A stretch of DNA of 27,262 nt from Methanobacteriota archaeon (lineage in GTDB: Archaea; Thermoplasmatota; Poseidoniia; Poseidoniales; Poseidoniaceae): positions 1 to 27,262 of the forward strand of contig JAPOHM010000002.1 in the NCBI GenBank assembly GCA_029979405.1, in the 5' to 3' direction. Position numbers and translations under genes: made by a program. Each line of letters opens with the position of its first letter. Within the stretch, counting starts at the first letter, position 1. Below the pieces are notes generated by a model that was not told the origin of the DNA, made no database searches, and saw only the letters and a program-made list of their open reading frames with translations. Below are positions 1 through 8,604 of this stretch, piece after piece.

Positions 1-1807
1 CCCAATCTCCTGCAGGAGGTGGTGGTTCGTCACTTTCCAATTTTCTTCGTCCCCAAAGTCTTGCTAATAGACGGAAGTGTTGAGGGTTAGTATCTTGGTA
101 CTCGTCTATGATGAAAGCTCGGAATTGTCGCCTTAAATTCCTCAATAAATCTATTCTTTTCATAAGGTCAGATTTTACTTCTGCATTATCACCACAAGCC
201 GTTATCGCCCGATTTAGATGGTCGTCTGTCCACGGTTCGGCCCCAATTGAATCCAATTCATCAATTACGGTCGTTGGATACCATTTCCTGCAAACCGATG
301 GACACCTTGTTAGCAATAAATCCTCAGCAAGGCGATGCATGTCATCATGGTCAATTACCCCTTCAATAGTTTTGAGCCTGCTAAGGATTTCCTTCACTCC
401 TTTGTGCACCGTGAAAAGGTCTGTTATGACCTGCAACTCTAATTCGGTTGACAAACGCATTTCCGAGGCAGGAGATAATTGGGGGAGTGGCATAGAAAGC
501 CTCGGAGGATGAGCCATTTGCCCTGGAACCTCTGTTGGGGTATTGATTATCGGATTAAACAAAAACGATGCTTGACCGAGGTTTCTTAGTAAGAATCCCT
601 GATTGGTTGTGAGTAATTCTCGGATAGGTGCTGATACAGTTCTAACATTTTCAATAATCATATCTTTGATATCATTAGCTAGATTACAATCACGTTTAGT
701 TAAAATTCCAGATGGCCAGCCTTTACTCTTAGGTGGTTTATCTCCCGAGAGGGGTTTACAATTCAACTTCTTCAGGTTTGAATGTGATATCATGGCATGA
801 CTCGCAAGGAATATCCACTGTAATTTTTCAGCATCAGATGAGATGTCAAGAGTACAGAGATACTGTATATACCTAAATCGAGTCATCCCAATTGGTTCAT
901 CGGCACCTAAAACGAACCCTGCGCCGGCATCTAACCAGTAATTACACCACTGAGTGGTTAAGCCTCTAAACTCAGAATACCAGTCCTCCAAAATTTCAAT
1001 CACAGGATCTAAGAATAAATGTTCAAAGTCCTCAACTTGTAGTTGACTTCTATTCTCAACATTCAGATTTCTCGAAGCTTCTTCTACAAATAATGATTTT
1101 TTCAACATACCACGAATCACTGTGGATGAAGAATTCTGTCCACCGAGTAGAACTGATAACCGATTTCTAGATTGAAGGAAATTGTCTATGTCCCCACTTA
1201 TCCCAAGTTCTATTCCGTCAACGGGAGTTTGTAATCTCCAAGCGGCTCTAATCGCCTCTTCGCGTAAAATTATCGATGAATCTTCATCGATTTGTTCTGA
1301 TGCAGGATCTTCTGAAACAAGTCCTATCCACGGAGTGACTATTGATGACAAGAATGAGTCAATAGTCGAAATAGGAGCATCGTCCAATAATGAAAGTAGC
1401 ATCTCAACATCCCCTTGATTACGTAACCTAACATCATGAACTCCCGCATCGTCTTGCTTTGAAACTGGTTGAGCCCGTAACCTTGTGATTTCTTTTCTAA
1501 TTCTAGCTTTAAGTTCTGCAGCAGCTTTTCGTGTGAAGGTTATGGCCACAGTTTCTGTTGGTAGAAGTCCCGGCCATTGTTCCATAGATGACCTCTCATT
1601 GGAAGGGCACCTTATGGCACCTTGTCCTTTTAGCGGAATTCTTGGTGCGGGGGGAAGAAGAATTGTCGCTCTTTGCTGCCTTGAAAGAAGGTGTTGTATG
1701 TACCTACTAGCCATGACTGTGGTCTTACCAGTTCCTGCGCCTGCGTCTATCGCAATATGTCGGTCAATATCGAGGCCAAGTGATTGGGAACGATTAAAAT
1801 CAACCAT
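1..1807 (-). CDS. AddA/RecB-like UvrD-family DNA helicase (N-terminal 602 residues, cut by left window edge)
   Basis: An open frame runs from an ATG at 1807 through the left edge without a stop, giving about 602 residues. It carries superfamily 1 helicase motifs: a Walker A loop GAGTGKT at residues 23-29, motif Ia VAITFTRKAAAEL at about 79-91, and motif II DEYQDT at 568-573, followed by the RLLARLWG helix. This layout (motif II roughly 540 residues after Walker A because of a large inserted domain) fits AddA/RecB/UvrD enzymes, which unwind DNA from double-strand ends using ATP. The start is fixed by a GGTGAT ribosome-binding site and by its position: the ATG shares one base with the stop of the upstream AddB-like gene (TGATG), which implies translational coupling. 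Motifs III-VI and any C-terminal nuclease domain lie outside the window, so a plain UvrD-like helicase partner cannot be excluded. Confidence 0.9.
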   Translation of the reverse strand, partial: MVDFNRSQSLGLDIDRHIAIDAGAGTGKTTVMASRYIQHLLSRQQRATILLPPAPRIPLKGQGAIRCPSNERSSMEQWPGLLPTETVAITFTRKAAAELKARIRKEITRLRAQPVSKQDDAGVHDVRLRNQGDVEMLLSLLDDAPISTIDSFLSSIVTPWIGLVSEDPASEQIDEDSSIILREEAIRAAWRLQTPVDGIELGISGDIDNFLQSRNRLSVLLGGQNSSSTVIRGMLKKSLFVEEASRNLNVENRSQLQVEDFEHLFLDPVIEILEDWYSEFRGLTTQWCNYWLDAGAGFVLGADEPIGMTRFRYIQYLCTLDISSDAEKLQWIFLASHAMISHSNLKKLNCKPLSGDKPPKSKGWPSGILTKRDCNLANDIKDMIIENVRTVSAPIRELLTTNQGFLLRNLGQASFLFNPIINTPTEVPGQMAHPPRLSMPLPQLSPASEMRLSTELELQVITDLFTVHKGVKEILSRLKTIEGVIDHDDMHRLAEDLLLTRCPSVCRKWYPTTVIDELDSIGAEPWTDDHLNRAITACGDNAEVKSDLMKRIDLLRNLRRQFRAFIIDEYQDTNPQHFRLLARLWGRRKLESDEPPPPAGDW

Positions 1808-4800
1808 CAATAATCACCTCGATTTGAACTTGGGCAAGCATCAGCAATTCCACAATACTTGCAGTTTTGTGAGGATGGTTCAGGATGAATATTTCCTATT
1901 TTTATTCCTTCAATGACTCTCGTTGCAGTTGTTATTCTCTCTCTCATCCAAGCCCTGAAAGGATTCGAGGACAAATCAAGTTCTGAACCTGGCAAGCGAT
2001 AATGCCCATGTGTGTGACTTGTTATCTCTCCAATGCTTAAATGTTCAACAAATGCATCAAATTCTGGATCTAATTCAATTCTATGTATCGTATCATTTCC
2101 AACTGTCGTTACTCCAACTCCAATAACCCTATCACCAGGATTTGAAACTTCCCAAGCTCTTGCATATAGAGCAAGTTGTAATTCTTTGAAGATTGAATTA
2201 AGATGACGTTGTTCATCCCCATTATCTTTTGTTCCATCGACAGATTTGATATCTCTGATTACGACTAATCTCTTGGATTTTGGAGGCGAAGAAAGGTCAA
2301 AATCTAATGGGATTGTTTCTGCGATTTCATCATCCATCATCTCGTATTCCAACTTTATTTCATCGACTCTATCTATACGCCCGTTAACCACCACAGATGT
2401 TTCAGATTCTGGTAATGAAATATCTGCAGTATATTTACCGTGATTCTTTATTTGCCACTCAACAGCAATAGGTGAGGCGTTTGTTAGGCCAAAGTCGGCA
2501 ATTATCATTCTGCCCAATCTGCCCCCGATCGGAATTTGTATTTCTTCATCGATAAATGAATTCCATTCTTCAGGACTTACTCCAACTAAATCTCTGCATC
2601 GGTGAGCGGCAACACCGTCAACTCTTTTCATCCATGTAGCAATTTCTTGCAATTTATTCAGTGCGATTATCCATGCATTCTCTGGATTTTGTAGTTGTCC
2701 TAAATTCAGTGGATTTGATTGAGCAGAAATTTTGTTTGACTCTAAACCATGAGCATAAAGTATTGTTTCTTCAATCTGATGAACTATGTCTCCTCTTGTT
2801 ATTGCCGCCAAATCTTCACGCAAATTTTCATCTCTTGTAACCCTCATGTGTTTCTCATACCATGCTTTTCTTGGGCAGTCTAACCACGATTGCAAGCGAC
2901 TTTGGGACCATGATTTTGGAGTGCCATATTCAACAGAAGTCCTTCCTAAGATTGAATCAAGTTCACTAAATTGAGTGGATGGAGGGGATATTGGACGTGG
3001 ATCGATTGGAAGCCCCGTATGTTTTTCACCCTTCAAGCCTAAATGAGGCCATTCTGGAGAACTCCTACCATTAGCAGGGGTATATCGGGAAGGGGTCAGT
3101 TTAAGACCTGAAGTAATCACTAAATTTGTTGCCTCATCAAAAGAAAAAACATCTCCTTCTTCTAAGTTCGGAGATATAATTCGTCTATCGATTTGGTCAC
3201 TTAGAACTTCATTTTCTGCAGCATATAGCATTCCTCTGTAGTTATTTGGCTTAAGTTGTGGCGTCCTATTTTCAATGACCGATAAACCTGCACGTTGAAC
3301 GGAATCTCTAGGTAATCCACCACTTCGATGAGTGGTAACATTATTGTCCACAATTTGCATTGAATTAACCCTGAAAAACAATTTATTTTCCTTGTCTATT
3401 GTTTTCCATTCCCATGCTCTATTCGCAGTATTAGGGTGCCATTCTTCTGGCGAAATTATGTCGGGTGACTGATTCAGAACTTCGAGTTTACCACTTTGTT
3501 TCAATGTATTGAACCACTCATCTAAAGGTCCAGAAAATTCAACACCATCTTCTATGGTAGTATCGATAATTATGACGGTTTTTGCACAGTTCAAGTAGTG
3601 TCTTAGAAGATGCCTTCCAATCCGCAATGGTTCATCTGGTTTGTGTAATCCTAATTTCATTCTTTGATTATCATCCAGCCAAGGAATTGGTCTATTTTTC
3701 ATGGACCACTTTGTAGAATCTAAACCGCAGAGAATAATTGTGTCAGCCTCTATGCCGTATGCTTGGGAATAATTCAATACTTGAATTTCAGAATCGTTAC
3801 CTCTAGACGCAATGGTTTCGGTGTTTTCTGAGATGCTAGTAACTAAATCAATGATGTTTTCACTCGAAATCTCAATACCTTCAAGTGAGAATTTTGTTAT
3901 TGTCGAATAGAGGGTTTGCAGGCTTTGGATATTATTTGAATTTGAGAAATCTTGTTGCGTTAAATTATCCCATTTGATTTTAGTTGCAGTGGAATTAAAC
4001 CATTTGATTACATTTGATGGAGATTCATTAACCGGTAGCGATTTTTTAGTGGAGCATCCAATAAAAAAATCTGTATTGATTTCTCTATCGAAGTCGGGTA
4101 ATAGTGGTTGCATCCAGTTAGCAAAAGCAAGAAGCCACCATTGGCATTCCTCTAATTCTCGTAATCTTTTTTCTTCGTCAACACCTGCTCTGGGAGATGC
4201 ATTTGAAAGGGTATAGAGCCACCTCGATAGTGTTCCTTTACCTCCCAATAAATGGAATCCTCTTGCCAACTCAGTCATTACCTCGGCATGAAATTTCGGT
4301 TTCCATTCCTCATTTTGTGGATGAGTCAAATCGCCGAAACTGAGGTCAATTGGTAAACCAATTTGAGAATTTATATCAGCCAATCTTGCTAGAGACCAAG
4401 CTTCTTCTCCATTTGCAATATTCATTATCTCCAATAATTGTGCAATAGATGGATTTTCAATCAATTTCTTGGCACTTTCACTAATCTTAATTCCTATATG
4501 CTCAAGGTGATTTCTCAAATCTGATTTTAAGGAATCAGGGTCGCCTGAAATAATTACGCTATTTACACCGAGTTTTGGAATCATATTTGCCAATGCCAAT
4601 ACCTCATGGCTTTCTTTTTCTACGATAATTCTGTGAATTGAAGTATCGTTTTCTTTACCTATTGTAGTGAACCAATCGCCTGAATTAGACTGCTTTTTTA
4701 CCTCATGTCCTGGAACCCATGAAGGCAATTCTGATTTGGAAGATATCGAAGAAATATCGTGGATAAATTCACCATGGTAGCCAAGCCTGTGTGAACCGGG

Positions 4801-5538
4801 ATTTACCAATTGATGGACTCCTGTAAATCGAGATAGTTCACTCAGTAATTCAAGGCTGAGTTCGCTTATTCCAGTAGGATGGTCAAGCATAATTATTCCA
4901 TCAATATCAGAGATTGTAAATGGTGAGTCTTTGGCCTCTTGTAACGATTTTAGCACTTCTCTTTCGACTCGTAATGGGTGAGTTGAATTGTATTTTTTCC
5001 CAATTTCAATCAGGACATCGTCACACACCTTCGCTCCTGGGTCCTCCTCCCAATTCCAAGGAGAACTAAGTGATGATATTTCTTTGTAAAGTGAGAGGAG
5101 CCTTCTGGTTTTAGATCGATTCCACTTTGCATTAGGATTACTCATCAGCCCTAACAGTCGATAATCCTCTGACGCAGCTATGAGACCCTCATGTACCCTC
5201 TCAAACAAAATCCCATCGTCTTCCATCACAGAAGGCAATCTCAAATCAAGATGTAAAGTCGAAATTAATCTCTTTAGCGTGACGTGTAATGTTGTATCGA
5301 TTAATCCCGATTTCCCGGTATTGTGAAGCCGTTTGATGCTATTTTTCCTGGATGCTTCAGTAGGGTACAACACCATAATCCTATTTCTTGATATCAATGC
5401 TTCAAACAACCATTTTGGCATAATCTCTCCGGCAGGAGTTTCTTCCATGGTAACTCCTGTGTTCACAGATTCTGCAGATGACATCATTCCCGAAGCCTCG
5501 TAACGGTCTTCGTCTTTGACAGTAGTTCTTGAACCCAT
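1807..5538 (-). CDS. AddB-like protein with C-terminal Fe-S PD-(D/E)XK nuclease
   Basis: This 1243-residue protein ends in a RecB-type nuclease domain. Visible parts are the opening Cys at 888 (CPRKAWY), GRIDRVD with Asp1056, the D-x-K pair at Asp1096/Lys1098, the QxxxY motif at 1121-1125, and a closing Cys cluster at 1226, 1229 and 1235 (C-x2-C-x5-C). The four cysteines match the 4Fe-4S ligands of AddB and Cas4 nucleases. The middle (IEADTIILCGLDSTKW, then a WLDDNQRMKLGL stretch) resembles the second helicase half of AddB/RecC. I see no Walker A loop near the N-terminus, so the helicase fold is probably inactive and the motor would be the downstream AddA-like partner. No ribosome-binding site precedes the ATG at 5538, so the mRNA may be leaderless; Met18/19 or Met31 are alternative starts. 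Likely role: end resection in recombinational repair. Confidence 0.85.
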   Translation of the reverse strand: MGSRTTVKDEDRYEASGMMSSAESVNTGVTMEETPAGEIMPKWLFEALISRNRIMVLYPTEASRKNSIKRLHNTGKSGLIDTTLHVTLKRLISTLHLDLRLPSVMEDDGILFERVHEGLIAASEDYRLLGLMSNPNAKWNRSKTRRLLSLYKEISSLSSPWNWEEDPGAKVCDDVLIEIGKKYNSTHPLRVEREVLKSLQEAKDSPFTISDIDGIIMLDHPTGISELSLELLSELSRFTGVHQLVNPGSHRLGYHGEFIHDISSISSKSELPSWVPGHEVKKQSNSGDWFTTIGKENDTSIHRIIVEKESHEVLALANMIPKLGVNSVIISGDPDSLKSDLRNHLEHIGIKISESAKKLIENPSIAQLLEIMNIANGEEAWSLARLADINSQIGLPIDLSFGDLTHPQNEEWKPKFHAEVMTELARGFHLLGGKGTLSRWLYTLSNASPRAGVDEEKRLRELEECQWWLLAFANWMQPLLPDFDREINTDFFIGCSTKKSLPVNESPSNVIKWFNSTATKIKWDNLTQQDFSNSNNIQSLQTLYSTITKFSLEGIEISSENIIDLVTSISENTETIASRGNDSEIQVLNYSQAYGIEADTIILCGLDSTKWSMKNRPIPWLDDNQRMKLGLHKPDEPLRIGRHLLRHYLNCAKTVIIIDTTIEDGVEFSGPLDEWFNTLKQSGKLEVLNQSPDIISPEEWHPNTANRAWEWKTIDKENKLFFRVNSMQIVDNNVTTHRSGGLPRDSVQRAGLSVIENRTPQLKPNNYRGMLYAAENEVLSDQIDRRIISPNLEEGDVFSFDEATNLVITSGLKLTPSRYTPANGRSSPEWPHLGLKGEKHTGLPIDPRPISPPSTQFSELDSILGRTSVEYGTPKSWSQSRLQSWLDCPRKAWYEKHMRVTRDENLREDLAAITRGDIVHQIEETILYAHGLESNKISAQSNPLNLGQLQNPENAWIIALNKLQEIATWMKRVDGVAAHRCRDLVGVSPEEWNSFIDEEIQIPIGGRLGRMIIADFGLTNASPIAVEWQIKNHGKYTADISLPESETSVVVNGRIDRVDEIKLEYEMMDDEIAETIPLDFDLSSPPKSKRLVVIRDIKSVDGTKDNGDEQRHLNSIFKELQLALYARAWEVSNPGDRVIGVGVTTVGNDTIHRIELDPEFDAFVEHLSIGEITSHTHGHYRLPGSELDLSSNPFRAWMRERITTATRVIEGIKIGNIHPEPSSQNCKYCGIADACPSSNRGDY

Positions 5539-5589
5539 GCATAAAAATTCGTAATAACTCTTGATAACATGTAATCTATCGGTCGAATA
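5539..5589. promoter_or_regulatory. Short divergent promoter region
   Basis: Only 51 bases separate the divergent AddB-like gene and the thioredoxin-like gene. The stretch is AT-rich, and an AT-rich core around 5555-5570 sits about 25 bases from both start codons, the distance expected of an archaeal TATA box for leaderless mRNA. Neither start has a ribosome-binding site, which agrees with leaderless transcripts on both sides. No single box matches the consensus strongly, so this is inferred mostly from position. Confidence 0.4.
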
Positions 5590-6507
5590 ATGCGACCATA
5601 TATCGTGCTAGTTGCAATTTTGTTTTCAATCTCATCAATCCACTCCGCAAGTGCCGGAGTCGCTGTTGAAGTAGATGATGTCGGAGCCTCATTCGGTGGG
5701 ATAACACTCAACACGAATGCTTCAGGAAATGTTTCTTCCAACCTTACAGATTTACCGTCAATTGTTGAATACTACACTGCTACGTGGTGCACTAATTGTG
5801 TATACGTTGAACATGCGTTAGATGATATAGAAAATAATGGAACCAACATTCAACAATTCCATTTCCACCGTGATCAGGACTCAGAGGATCCGTGGGGCAC
5901 AACTGCTGGTGAAGCAAGATGGAATGACCGCTACGACGGTGGACAACCTCCTACCGTTGTTTTTAACGGGAGCATGAAACAAGTGGGTAGCGTTCCTGAA
6001 TCTGACTCCTTGGAAAACGATTACATCAATTTAGCTGGCCAATCTCTTGATTTGGGTCTTGGAAGTTCCTCAATGACCTGGGTTAGCACTACCAACTCAA
6101 CTGGTGTGTTAAGTTGGTCAATTTCACATTCTGAAGATTTAGTTCCTGAAGGCGGGGACCTGATTAGTATGGTTTGGATTACAGAGAGATACGCATATTT
6201 CCCTGACGGAAGTAACGGCGTTGAAAATTATCCTCATGTTGTAAAAGGTATTATTGAATTAGGTAATGCTAGTGTTGGCACAATGAACCTCACCTTACCA
6301 GATGCTCATGATGGAAATGATTTGCAAATACATCTAATTCACCAAATAGTCCTCCCCGAAATTGTAGATGATTGTGAAGTCACTAACGACTGTGTTCCAG
6401 AACCAAAGGCGGTCGAGGATGAAAACGGGCTACCTAGTATTGGAATTATTGCTGTATTATCGATCACGATAATTGCAGCAATCACAACTCAGAGAAGGCT
6501 TGAATAA
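5590..6507 (+). CDS. Secreted membrane-anchored thioredoxin-fold protein
   Basis: A signal peptide (residues 1 to about 22, ending SASA) is followed by a thioredoxin-like domain with the redox motif WCTNC (Cys67, Cys70) in the context EYYTATWCTNC. A second beta-rich domain follows (about 115-265) and resembles the extension in Omp28-type secreted thioredoxin-like proteins; that comparison is tentative. The chain ends in an acidic linker, GLPSIG, one transmembrane helix (about 283-299) and the basic tail QRRLE. It should therefore face the outside and act on thiols or disulfides of exported proteins. The Pro-Gly/hydrophobic/Arg-Arg ending resembles archaeal sorting tails such as PGF-CTERM but is not an exact match. 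Its 3' end overlaps the convergent threonine aldolase gene by 26 bases. The start ATG has no ribosome-binding site and is probably leaderless. Confidence 0.85.
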   Translation: MRPYIVLVAILFSISSIHSASAGVAVEVDDVGASFGGITLNTNASGNVSSNLTDLPSIVEYYTATWCTNCVYVEHALDDIENNGTNIQQFHFHRDQDSEDPWGTTAGEARWNDRYDGGQPPTVVFNGSMKQVGSVPESDSLENDYINLAGQSLDLGLGSSSMTWVSTTNSTGVLSWSISHSEDLVPEGGDLISMVWITERYAYFPDGSNGVENYPHVVKGIIELGNASVGTMNLTLPDAHDGNDLQIHLIHQIVLPEIVDDCEVTNDCVPEPKAVEDENGLPSIGIIAVLSITIIAAITTQRRLE

Positions 6508-7522
6508 TTCTTTCAACATCCTCATCTGTAATATGCAAATGTATAGCGATTCTTACTCTATTGTAAGGTAAATCAAACATATCGATCCCCCTTACTCTGA
6601 GTTTTTCAACCAGCTCCTTCGCTGAACCAGCGTAATTAACGTAAACGAGGTTTGATTCGACAGCTTCTAAATCGACGCTGAAATTGTCCATTTTGTTAAT
6701 TTCCTCTGCTACATGTCTTGCTCTGGCATGGTCTTCAGATAGTCGTTCAACATGATGGTCTAAAGCGTACAAGGCAGCGGCTGCAAGGACTCCTGCCTGC
6801 CTCCAACCTCCGCCAAACATTTTTCTCCATCTGTGAGCTTTTTCGATAAATTTCTGACTGCCAACTAAAACCGAACCTACAGGTGCTCCCAGTCCTTTGG
6901 AAAAACAGATTGAAACGGAATCGTAATCTCTGCACATTCTGGCAACATCTACACCAGTAGCTATCGATGCGTTGAATATTCTCGCTCCGTCAATATGAGT
7001 TGCACAATCATTAGCTTTAGCGACGGCGGCTATCTCGTCAAGTGCTTCTTGGGTATAACAAGCGCCTCCTCCTAAGTTAGAGGTGTTCTCTACACAGATT
7101 AGTGTACAGTCTGGATAGTGGGAGCCTGAACCTTCGGCTTTTCTAATGGCGGACTGTACTTGTGTAGCAGTCATGATCCCGCCTTTCCCTTCGACCAGGG
7201 AAATAGACGCACCACAAAGTGCGGCATAGCCTCCACCCTCGTATTTGTAAATATGAGCGGTCTTATCACAGACGATTTCGTCGCCAGGAGAGGTATGGGT
7301 CTTCAGAGCAATAGCATTTGACATCGTTCCACTTGCTACGAATAATGCCGCCTCTTTACCGAACATTTTTGCAACTCGATTCTGGAGTTCGATGACTGTT
7401 GGATCATCGCCCAATACATCATCACCAACCTTAGCTGACTCCATTACTTTGCGCATTCCGGAAGTTGGTTGAGTAACTGTGTCACTGCGGACATCTACCC
7501 GGTCAGATGGATACTCGCGCAT
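6482..7522 (-). CDS. ltaE: Low-specificity L-threonine aldolase
   Basis: This is a PLP-dependent fold-type I aldolase of 346 residues, the normal family length. It begins with the typical VDVRSDTVTQPTSGMR and VGDDVLGDDPTV block. It has the GTMSNAIAL cofactor-phosphate loop (65-73), His90 in the TAHIY segment that stacks on PLP, the HIDGAR motif (176-181) whose Asp contacts the pyridine nitrogen, and FSKGLGAPVGS with the Schiff-base lysine Lys209. The enzyme splits threonine or allo-threonine into glycine and acetaldehyde. I chose the ATG at 7522; a TTG at 7540 would add six residues, but the GAGGT before it lies almost against that codon. It is the last gene of the minus-strand run starting at MCM, about 22 bases after pth2, and its end overlaps the convergent thioredoxin-like gene. 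Confidence 0.93.
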   Translation of the reverse strand: MREYPSDRVDVRSDTVTQPTSGMRKVMESAKVGDDVLGDDPTVIELQNRVAKMFGKEAALFVASGTMSNAIALKTHTSPGDEIVCDKTAHIYKYEGGGYAALCGASISLVEGKGGIMTATQVQSAIRKAEGSGSHYPDCTLICVENTSNLGGGACYTQEALDEIAAVAKANDCATHIDGARIFNASIATGVDVARMCRDYDSVSICFSKGLGAPVGSVLVGSQKFIEKAHRWRKMFGGGWRQAGVLAAAALYALDHHVERLSEDHARARHVAEEINKMDNFSVDLEAVESNLVYVNYAGSAKELVEKLRVRGIDMFDLPYNRVRIAIHLHITDEDVERIIQAFSEL

Positions 7523-7544
7523 GGCCCTTCGAGTATGCAATACC

Positions 7545-7913
7545 TCAAAGCAGTTTCAGGTCACTTGTTATCGCATCAACTGTCATCCTTGTAGCAGGAC
7601 CTATGCCTAAAACTGTAACTGTCCCTGCTGGAATTTCTGTTCTTCCAGCATCTTTTACAAGATGTGAGACTAAACCTGCAGTCATAGCTTTAGCATACAA
7701 TTCACGAATGTGAGACTCGTCATCAGCCCTTACGACAATTTTTCGAGAACCAAAATTATTCCAGCGTTCAAAAAGCCGTGGGGCCTTTTTCCTTGCTTTT
7801 AATGCACAGTCCACCGCGGCGTGAGCGCACTGAGCGGCAAGTTTACCCTTTGACAATTTCAAATCGTCCCTCACGACAAGGACCATTGTTACTTCATCAG
7901 GCGATGATGACAT
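7545..7913 (-). CDS. pth2: Peptidyl-tRNA hydrolase, archaeal/eukaryal Pth2 type
   Basis: The 122-residue protein has the whole Pth2 signature: VLVVRDDLKLSKGKLAAQCAHA at the N-terminus (Lys24, His31), the KDAGRTEIPAGTVTVLGIGPA segment at about 87-107 with the DAGRT active-site loop, and the terminal SDLKLL. Pth2 releases peptides from peptidyl-tRNA that drops off ribosomes, recycling the tRNA. The length matches the family's usual 115-120 residues. A longer in-frame extension to 7961 exists, but the ATG at 7913 is preceded by GGTGA five bases upstream and leaves the family's usual short N-terminus, so I chose it. The gene overlaps the end of the upstream ECF S-component gene by 17 bases, suggesting coupled translation in the same operon. 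Confidence 0.95.
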   Translation of the reverse strand: MSSSPDEVTMVLVVRDDLKLSKGKLAAQCAHAAVDCALKARKKAPRLFERWNNFGSRKIVVRADDESHIRELYAKAMTAGLVSHLVKDAGRTEIPAGTVTVLGIGPATRMTVDAITSDLKLL

Positions 7914-8604
7914 CTGTTTCACCAACTGAAGTTTCTCTGTAATCTGAATGTGAAATTTCACAGGTCAGATTAACTAACCATGGAGCAAGCCAAACAGCTG
8001 TTACCAAACTCGCCATTGCGTGCATGAAATCGAATGGCAAACCGTTCAAGATGTATAGGAAGAATTGTTCGCCGGACATTCCAATTTGGTATATTGATAA
8101 AGAGACCCACCAGCCAAATAGAATCGAAAAAATCACGCTGGAAATAGCCAATTTCTTCATCATTATTTTTTTGTTTTGAACTAGGTTAAGTTTTGACCCT
8201 GCGAGAGCAATCATAGCCCAACCCGTTGCTTGGAAAATTGTCCAATAACCATGCGATAAGAATAGATTGGACAGAAGTGTAGCCATCACTGCAAAAGCCA
8301 TTCCCCTCCTCGCGCCCAAAGTTGCTCCCATCACCAAACACATCACTGTCAAGGGTTGTACGTTTGGTAAAGGCTCCAGAACTATTCTACTTGTAGCCGC
8401 TACAACTGTTAATGCTGAAAGAAGGAATATCTCTCCCTTTTTTGTGAAAGATGGTTTACACAATAGCATGTAGCAGATTGCTATTATTCCTGAATTTAGG
8501 AGTAACATCTCTGATGGAGCCAAGGCCGGCCCGTGGACACCATCGGTAAGTACCATGAAGACACCTGAGAGGACATATCTCTTGAACTTCACGCTGGCTT
8601 CCAT
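7897..8604 (-). CDS. ECF-type transporter S component (vitamin/substrate-binding membrane subunit)
   Basis: This 235-residue protein is almost wholly hydrophobic, with about six membrane helices. The middle reads EPLPNVQPLTVMCLVMGATLGARRGM, then LLSNLFLSHGYWTIFQATGWAMIALAGSKL. That pattern (PNVQP-T near one helix; SN-F--GYWT-FQ-GW further on) is what I know from ECF S components, which capture a vitamin or similar solute and hand it to a shared ATPase/T-component module. No EcfA or EcfT gene is in the window, so the energising module would be encoded elsewhere, as is common for group II ECF systems. The start overlaps the stop of the propeller/DUF4430-like gene by 16 bases, with no ribosome-binding site, so translation is probably coupled. 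The substrate cannot be read from sequence; cobalamin is a candidate from the neighbour's domain. Confidence 0.75.
   Translation of the reverse strand: MEASVKFKRYVLSGVFMVLTDGVHGPALAPSEMLLLNSGIIAICYMLLCKPSFTKKGEIFLLSALTVVAATSRIVLEPLPNVQPLTVMCLVMGATLGARRGMAFAVMATLLSNLFLSHGYWTIFQATGWAMIALAGSKLNLVQNKKIMMKKLAISSVIFSILFGWWVSLSIYQIGMSGEQFFLYILNGLPFDFMHAMASLVTAVWLAPWLVNLTCEISHSDYRETSVGETDVIIA

Noticed and set aside
108..1916. Plus-strand open frames (108-512, 603-800, 1182-1418, 1485-1916)
   Set aside because: They lie antisense to the AddA-like gene, whose Walker A and DEYQDT motifs show that the minus-strand frame is real. The plus-strand products have no recognisable domain or start signal.
5484..5741. 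Minus-strand frame of 85 residues upstream of the AddB-like gene
   Set aside because: It is antisense to the signal peptide and CxxC domain of the thioredoxin-like gene and overlaps the divergent promoter.
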